Below, one piece after another: positions 59,869-64,000 of a stretch of 64,000 nucleotides of DNA. Location: positions 34,523 to 98,522 of the forward strand of contig JAZNUE010000079.1 of the NCBI GenBank assembly GCA_045592125.1, given 5' to 3'. The translations under genes and the position numbers were made by a program. Under the pieces are notes generated by a model, which ran no database searches, had not been told where the DNA came from, and saw only the letters and a list, made by a program, of their open reading frames with translations. Every line of letters begins with the position of its first letter. Position 1 is the stretch's first letter. This DNA comes from HGM04593 sp045592125 (GTDB taxonomy: Bacteria; Bacteroidota; Bacteroidia; Bacteroidales; Bacteroidaceae).

Positions 59869-62592
59869 ATGGCAGACAAAAGAGTCTACACCTTTGGCAA
59901 TGGCCTTGCTGAAGGTAACGCGTCAATGAGAAACTTGTTAGGAGGTAAAGGTGCTAACCTGGCCGAGATGAACCTTATCGGCATTCCCGTTCCTCCAGGA
60001 TTTACCATCACAACCGAGGTTTGCGGCGAGTACTACAGCCTTGGCAAGGAGAGGGTAATCGAGCTTCTCAAGGCAGAGGTACAGGCCGCAGTGAAGAACA
60101 TCGAGACTTTGATGAACTCTACATTCGGCGACCCCGCTAACCCATTGCTGGTATCGGTACGTTCAGGTGCACGCGCGTCAATGCCTGGTATGATGGACAC
60201 AATCCTCAACCTTGGCCTTAACGACATCGTTGTTGAGGGTCTTGCAAAGAAGACTGGCAACGAGAAGTTCGCTTGGGACTCATACCGCCGTTTCGTACAG
60301 ATGTACGGTGACGTTGTATTGGGCATGAAGCCAACCAGCAAGGAGGAGATTGACCCATTCGAGGCAATCATCGAGAAAGTTAAGGAGGAGCAGGGCGTGG
60401 TTCTTGACAAAGACCTCAGCGTTGCGGCTCTCAAGGAACTTGTTGCAAAGTTCAAGGCTGCCGTAAAGGCACAGACAGGCAAGGACTTCCCGACTGACGC
60501 TTACGAGCAGCTCTGGGGCGCTGTTTGCGCTGTGTTCGAGTCTTGGAACAACGAGCGCGCTATCCTTTACCGCCGCATGGAGAAAATTCCCGATGAGTGG
60601 GGAACAGCCGTTTCAGTACAGGCAATGGTATTCGGTAACATGGGCGACACATCGGCTACCGGTGTATGCTTCTCTCGTGACGCCGCTACAGGCGAGAACC
60701 TCTTCAACGGTGAGTACCTCATCAATGCACAGGGCGAGGACGTTGTTGCAGGTATCCGCACACCACAGCAGATTACAAAGATAGGCTCTCAGCGCTGGGC
60801 TGCATTGCAGAACATCAGCGAGGAGGAGCGTGCTAGCAAGTATCCTTCAATGGAAGAGGCCATGCCTGAAATCTACAAGGAGCTCGACGCTATCCAGACA
60901 CGCCTTGAGGACCACTACAAGGATATGCAGGATATGGAGTTCACTGTACAGGAAGGCAAGCTCTGGTTCCTGCAGACACGCAACGGCAAGCGCACAGGCG
61001 CAGCGATGGTAAAGATTGCCATGGACTTCTACCGCGACGGTGTCATCGATGACAAGACTGTCCTGAAGCGCATGGAGCCTGAGAAACTCAACGAGCTCCT
61101 GCACCCGGTATTCGACACTGCTGCCCTTGCAAAGGCCAAGGTTATCGCTAACGGCCTTCCCGCATCTCCAGGTGCTGCTACTGGCCGTATCGTATTCTTC
61201 GCTGACGACGCCGAGAAGTGGAACGAGGATGGCGAGAAGGTAGTTCTCGTACGTATCGAGACATCTCCCGAGGACCTCGCAGGTATGGCTGCAGCCCAGG
61301 GTATCCTTACAGCACGCGGCGGTATGACATCACACGCTGCCGTTGTTGCACGCGGTATGGGCAAGTGCTGCGTATCAGGCGCCGGCACACTCGTTATCGA
61401 CTACAAGAAGCGCACACTCACAGTTGACGGTATCACATTCAGCGAGGGCGACTATATCTCACTGAACGGTTCTACTGGCCAGGTTATCGAGGGCAAGGTT
61501 GAGACAAAGGCTCCTGAGCTCAGCGGTGACTTCGCAGAACTCATGACTATCTGTGACAAGTACGCACGCCTGGGCGTACGCACAAATGCCGATACTCCAC
61601 ACGACGCACAGGTTGCACGCGACTTCGGCGCCATCGGTATCGGTCTCTGCCGTACAGAGCACATGTTCTTCGAGGGCGAGAAGATTAAGGCAATGCGCGA
61701 GATGATTCTTGCCGAGACAAAGAAGGAGCGCGAGGTTGCTCTTGCCAAGCTGCTGCCATTCCAGAAGGCCGACTTCGTTGGTATCTTCAAGGCAATGGAA
61801 GGCCTGCACGTGACAGTGCGCCTGCTCGACCCGCCACTCCACGAGTTCGTGCCACACGATGCTAAGGGCCAGCAGATGCTTGCCGAGGCTATGGGCAAGA
61901 CAGTTGAGGCCGTACAGCGCCGCGTGAAGTCTCTCGAGGAGTTCAACCCGATGCTGGGTCACCGTGGCTGCCGCCTGGGCAACACATATCCCGAGATTAC
62001 AAGAATGCAGACAACAGCTATCCTAGGCGCTGCTCTTGAGCTGAAGAAGGAAGGCAAGATCATCTATCCTGAAATCATGGTTCCTCTGGTAGGTATCATC
62101 AACGAGTTCGAGGAGCAGAAGAACGCTATAGTTGAGGCTGCAGAGGCATTGTTCGCTGCTGAAGGCGACCGCGTAGAGTACACAATCGGTACAATGATTG
62201 AGATTCCACGTGCAGCCCTCACAGCCGACCAGATTGCTCAGCAGGCACAGTTCTTCTCATTCGGTACAAACGACTTGACACAGATGACATTCGGTTACTC
62301 TCGTGACGACGTCAACTCATTCTTGCCAATCTACCTGCGCAAGAAGATTCTGAAGAACGACCCATTCCAGGTTCTTGACCAGACAGGTGTAGGCCAGCTC
62401 GTTGAGATGGCTACAGCCAAGGGCCGCTCAGTTAACCCAGACCTCAAGTGCGGTATCTGCGGCGAGCACGGCGGCGAGCCTGAGTCTGTCAAGTTCTGCC
62501 ACAGAGTAGGCCTGAACTATGTATCATGCTCTCCATTCCGCGTGCCCATCGCACGCTTGGCTGCGGCACAGGCTGCAGTTGAGGAGGCATAA
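59869..62592 (+). CDS. ppdK: pyruvate, phosphate dikinase
   Basis: A 907-residue enzyme interconverting pyruvate + ATP + phosphate and PEP + AMP + PPi, a key step of PPi-linked glycolysis in anaerobes. The ATP-grasp domain is N-terminal (VRSGARASMPGMMDTILNLG). The swivelling phosphohistidine domain has H489 in GGMTSHAAVVARGMGK. The C-terminal PEP/pyruvate barrel has GLCRTEHMFF and, near the end, CGICGEHGGEP with the proton-donor Cys. Codon use differs from the neighbours: GGT, GCT, TCT and TCA are common here, while other genes prefer GGC and GCC. This fits strong expression. It is a monocistronic unit with its own terminator. Confidence 0.98.
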   Translation: MADKRVYTFGNGLAEGNASMRNLLGGKGANLAEMNLIGIPVPPGFTITTEVCGEYYSLGKERVIELLKAEVQAAVKNIETLMNSTFGDPANPLLVSVRSGARASMPGMMDTILNLGLNDIVVEGLAKKTGNEKFAWDSYRRFVQMYGDVVLGMKPTSKEEIDPFEAIIEKVKEEQGVVLDKDLSVAALKELVAKFKAAVKAQTGKDFPTDAYEQLWGAVCAVFESWNNERAILYRRMEKIPDEWGTAVSVQAMVFGNMGDTSATGVCFSRDAATGENLFNGEYLINAQGEDVVAGIRTPQQITKIGSQRWAALQNISEEERASKYPSMEEAMPEIYKELDAIQTRLEDHYKDMQDMEFTVQEGKLWFLQTRNGKRTGAAMVKIAMDFYRDGVIDDKTVLKRMEPEKLNELLHPVFDTAALAKAKVIANGLPASPGAATGRIVFFADDAEKWNEDGEKVVLVRIETSPEDLAGMAAAQGILTARGGMTSHAAVVARGMGKCCVSGAGTLVIDYKKRTLTVDGITFSEGDYISLNGSTGQVIEGKVETKAPELSGDFAELMTICDKYARLGVRTNADTPHDAQVARDFGAIGIGLCRTEHMFFEGEKIKAMREMILAETKKEREVALAKLLPFQKADFVGIFKAMEGLHVTVRLLDPPLHEFVPHDAKGQQMLAEAMGKTVEAVQRRVKSLEEFNPMLGHRGCRLGNTYPEITRMQTTAILGAALELKKEGKIIYPEIMVPLVGIINEFEEQKNAIVEAAEALFAAEGDRVEYTIGTMIEIPRAALTADQIAQQAQFFSFGTNDLTQMTFGYSRDDVNSFLPIYLRKKILKNDPFQVLDQTGVGQLVEMATAKGRSVNPDLKCGICGEHGGEPESVKFCHRVGLNYVSCSPFRVPIARLAAAQAAVEEA

Positions 62593-62909
62593 TCATAGAA
62601 TCCCGACAATTGACAGGGAGCGCCCGCCGGGCGCTCCCTTCATTTTTTCAGGTACAATGTACAATGGCGCTCAGGCCAGAGGTGACAATACCCCGGCAAG
62701 CAGAACAGGGCTTCTCGTTGGCCATGGATAACTAAGGTACACGTACACGCGCAAGAAAGTATATATACAGAAAGCGCCGCCTGCCTCATAAGAACCGCCT
62801 AATGAAAGGTCTGATTACTTAAGCCGGCAAACGGCACTATATCACTATAAGCTTTGCTGCAAAGATAGCAACAAATGAGCAAAAGACAACAAGCTTACTT
62901 GGATATTTT
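62593..62909. other. 317-base spacer: ppdK terminator and an orphan promoter-like repeat
   Basis: The left end holds the ppdK terminator. From 62651 to about 62850 I see nothing recognisable. At 62859-62910 is a copy of the glyA/FKBP promoter module (GCAAAGATAGCAACAAATGA, then CAAGCTTACTTG) whose minus-strand TATCTTTG (62860-62867) points away from trmO into the empty spacer. Confidence 0.6.
62615..62648 (+). terminator. rho-independent terminator after ppdK
   Basis: An 11-base-pair GC-rich stem (62615-62625 with 62629-62639, arm AGGGAGCGCCC) with a 3-base loop is followed by TCATTTTTT. It starts 22 bases past the stop codon. Confidence 0.92.
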
Positions 62910-62910
62910 T
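62859..62910. repeat. dispersed copy of the glyA/FKBP promoter module
   Basis: About 50 bases align well with 37760-37811, sharing AAGCTTACTTG and the flanking GAGC-A-A-GA pattern. It ends at the trmO stop codon. Confidence 0.65.
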
Positions 62911-63602
62911 CACAACGTGTGCAGCCTCACTACGTCCACTACCCTAAGCACCCCATCGGGCGTCACCTTGAACCGCACATCGAAGCCTGCGAACGGCATG
63001 CCATACACACGCTCAGGGTCATCATGATACTGCGGGCGCGGGTCAAGGCCGAGCACGCCCATCAGGGCTGCCAGTTCCTCTTCGGAAAAGGCAGAGCGCA
63101 GCGCGGACGGGAAATCCACCTCAACGCCTTTCCACTCCCTTGCGTCGACAAAGCCGCTGCGGGCACCTGGGTGGGAATCGCAGTATGCGACGTAAGGCTT
63201 TATATCATATACAGGAGTACCGTCGGCAAGGTCGGCCCCCGCAACAAGAAGCACCGGGCCATCGGCACCGTTATCTATCCCCAGGAGACGCACCGAGGAG
63301 AGGCCTAGCGGATTTGGCCGGAACGGAGAGCGCGTGGCAAAGACCCCGACATGCTCGTTTCCTCCTAGAAGCGGAGGGCGGACAAGCGGCGACCATTCGC
63401 CACTCTTCTTCCCGTTCAGGGAGAATCCCCACAGGAGCCACAGGTAACCGAACCCGTCAATGCCACGCAAGGCATCGGCATTCCTGTACTCAGGCACAAA
63501 GACAATCCTTCCTTTCAGTTCTGGTACAAGGCCGCTCTGCCGCGGAACCCCGAACTTGGAAGGCAGCAAGGAATGGTAGTATGCTATGGGATGTATTTCC
63601 AT
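62910..63602 (-). CDS. trmO: tRNA (N6-threonylcarbamoyladenosine-37-N6)-methyltransferase, TsaA/TrmO type
   Basis: A 230-residue protein starting MEIHPIAYYHSLLPSKFGVP. It contains the TsaA/TrmO signature GVFATRSPFRPNPLGLSSVR for SAM binding and catalysis, preceded by IDGFGYLWLLWGF. The C-terminal extension ends with a DPRPQYHDDPERVYGMPFAG segment typical of the E. coli-like branch. It methylates the t6A at position 37 of threonine tRNA in E. coli. The mature length matches (about 230). No operon partners are visible. Confidence 0.93.
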   Translation of the reverse strand: MEIHPIAYYHSLLPSKFGVPRQSGLVPELKGRIVFVPEYRNADALRGIDGFGYLWLLWGFSLNGKKSGEWSPLVRPPLLGGNEHVGVFATRSPFRPNPLGLSSVRLLGIDNGADGPVLLVAGADLADGTPVYDIKPYVAYCDSHPGARSGFVDAREWKGVEVDFPSALRSAFSEEELAALMGVLGLDPRPQYHDDPERVYGMPFAGFDVRFKVTPDGVLRVVDVVRLHTL

Positions 63603-64000
63603 TGTTGCACTGTTAATCTCAACATAGCTAAGATATACAAAAAACAGTTACAACGCACCTGTGCAAGGCAAAAAAGCAGTAATTTAGCGGTGAGGGCGGA
63701 GCATGAGGGAAAACAGCATGGCTCAGGCGGGTAAACAGAATGTTGCGAAGAGATTCTTGCCTTTGGCCCCTTCGGGCGGCGACCGTTGGTTCGCTACGCT
63801 CAGACGTGTTGTTGAGGGCTTTGCCCGAAAAATGACAAAACAACGTTTTGTTATCGGCAAGTTTTGCAGCCATTAGTCGCGTGAAGCATAGACGAAGTTT
63901 ATGCCACGCGGGTGGCTAAAAGCAAAACGAGTCAATGACTTAGCAAATATAGAATGACAAGGACTGGTTGCAATCAGCCCGCGCATTGGATGAGATGTTT
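63603..64000. other. 398-base region without a supported gene
   Basis: It contains scattered repeat fragments (CGCTACGCTCAGACG and AAGAGATTCTTG, relatives of the GTCATTCTGAGCGAAG family), a short inverted repeat at 63834-63850 (arm ACAAAAC), and a minus-strand TATATTTG at 63944-63951 that could be a distant trmO promoter. An 81-codon minus-strand frame at 63628-63873 runs through the repeats and is not convincing. Confidence 0.5.

Noticed and set aside
63628..63873. 81-codon minus-strand frame
   Set aside because: It reads through intergenic repeat fragments and resembles no protein.

Overview
This is a chromosomal window from a member of the order Bacteroidales (phylum Bacteroidota), probably a gut or oral anaerobe. 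The evidence is: a V-type ATPase operon in the Bacteroidota order E-DUF2764-A-B-D-I-K, Bacteroidota-type tryptophanase, pyruvate phosphate dikinase, lipoprotein and GH20 glycosidases, a C-terminal type IX-like sorting motif, and many upstream TAnnTTTG elements (the Bacteroides -7 box) with almost no Shine-Dalgarno sequences. I cannot fix the genus. I see no tRNA, rRNA, CRISPR array, insertion sequence or phage.

Region 1 (1-12790, minus strand, running off the left edge) is the most unusual part. It looks like one operon of at least seven genes. In transcription order these are: a coiled-coil lipoprotein resembling the Cbp1 family, a 1062-residue Hsp70/actin-fold protein resembling SrfB, a 964-residue P-loop protein resembling SrfC, a membrane-anchored subtilisin-family protease, a four-helix membrane protein with a large predicted periplasmic helical domain, and two tandem paralogous GTPases. 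The predicted locations (cytoplasmic NTPases, inner-membrane parts, periplasmic protease, lipoprotein) suggest an NTP-driven envelope machine whose function I cannot name.

Region 2 (12971-20699, minus) is the V-type ATPase operon. Its K subunit keeps every sodium-ligand position of the Enterococcus hirae rotor ring, so Na+ coupling is likely. Region 3 (21181-25524) holds a surface lipoprotein, an MFS exporter, a small membrane protein plus XRE-regulator pair with a palindromic operator, and an unassigned membrane protein. Region 4 (25528-33251, minus) holds glycogen branching enzyme, a YhcH protein, an exported 14-repeat MORN protein, an M16-fold protein lacking the zinc motif, and class A penicillin-binding protein.

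Region 5 (33530-48147) contains pyrBI, a flavin reductase, an outer-membrane barrel, glyA, an FKBP isomerase, two GH20 hexosaminidases, an NADPH-type flavoprotein, a lipoprotein nitroreductase and tnaA. Region 6 (48368-59572) contains rmuC, an AraC regulator, a YtxH/DUF1469 stress-type operon, a DUF3298 lipoprotein, rsmG, a metallo-beta-lactamase-fold hydrolase and a block of RNA-modification genes (U32 peptidase/RlhA type, RluA type, RlmD type). Region 7 (59573-64000) has strongly expressed-looking ppdK with a clear terminator, then trmO.

Several dispersed intergenic repeat families run through the window (near 13.5, 24.2, 29.5, 36.2, 37.7, 41.3, 54.5, 56.6, 59.6 and 62.9 kb). One of them appears to have contributed coding sequence to the C-terminus of a GH20 enzyme. 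Genes were assigned from translated sequence and motif reading only; no database search was run.
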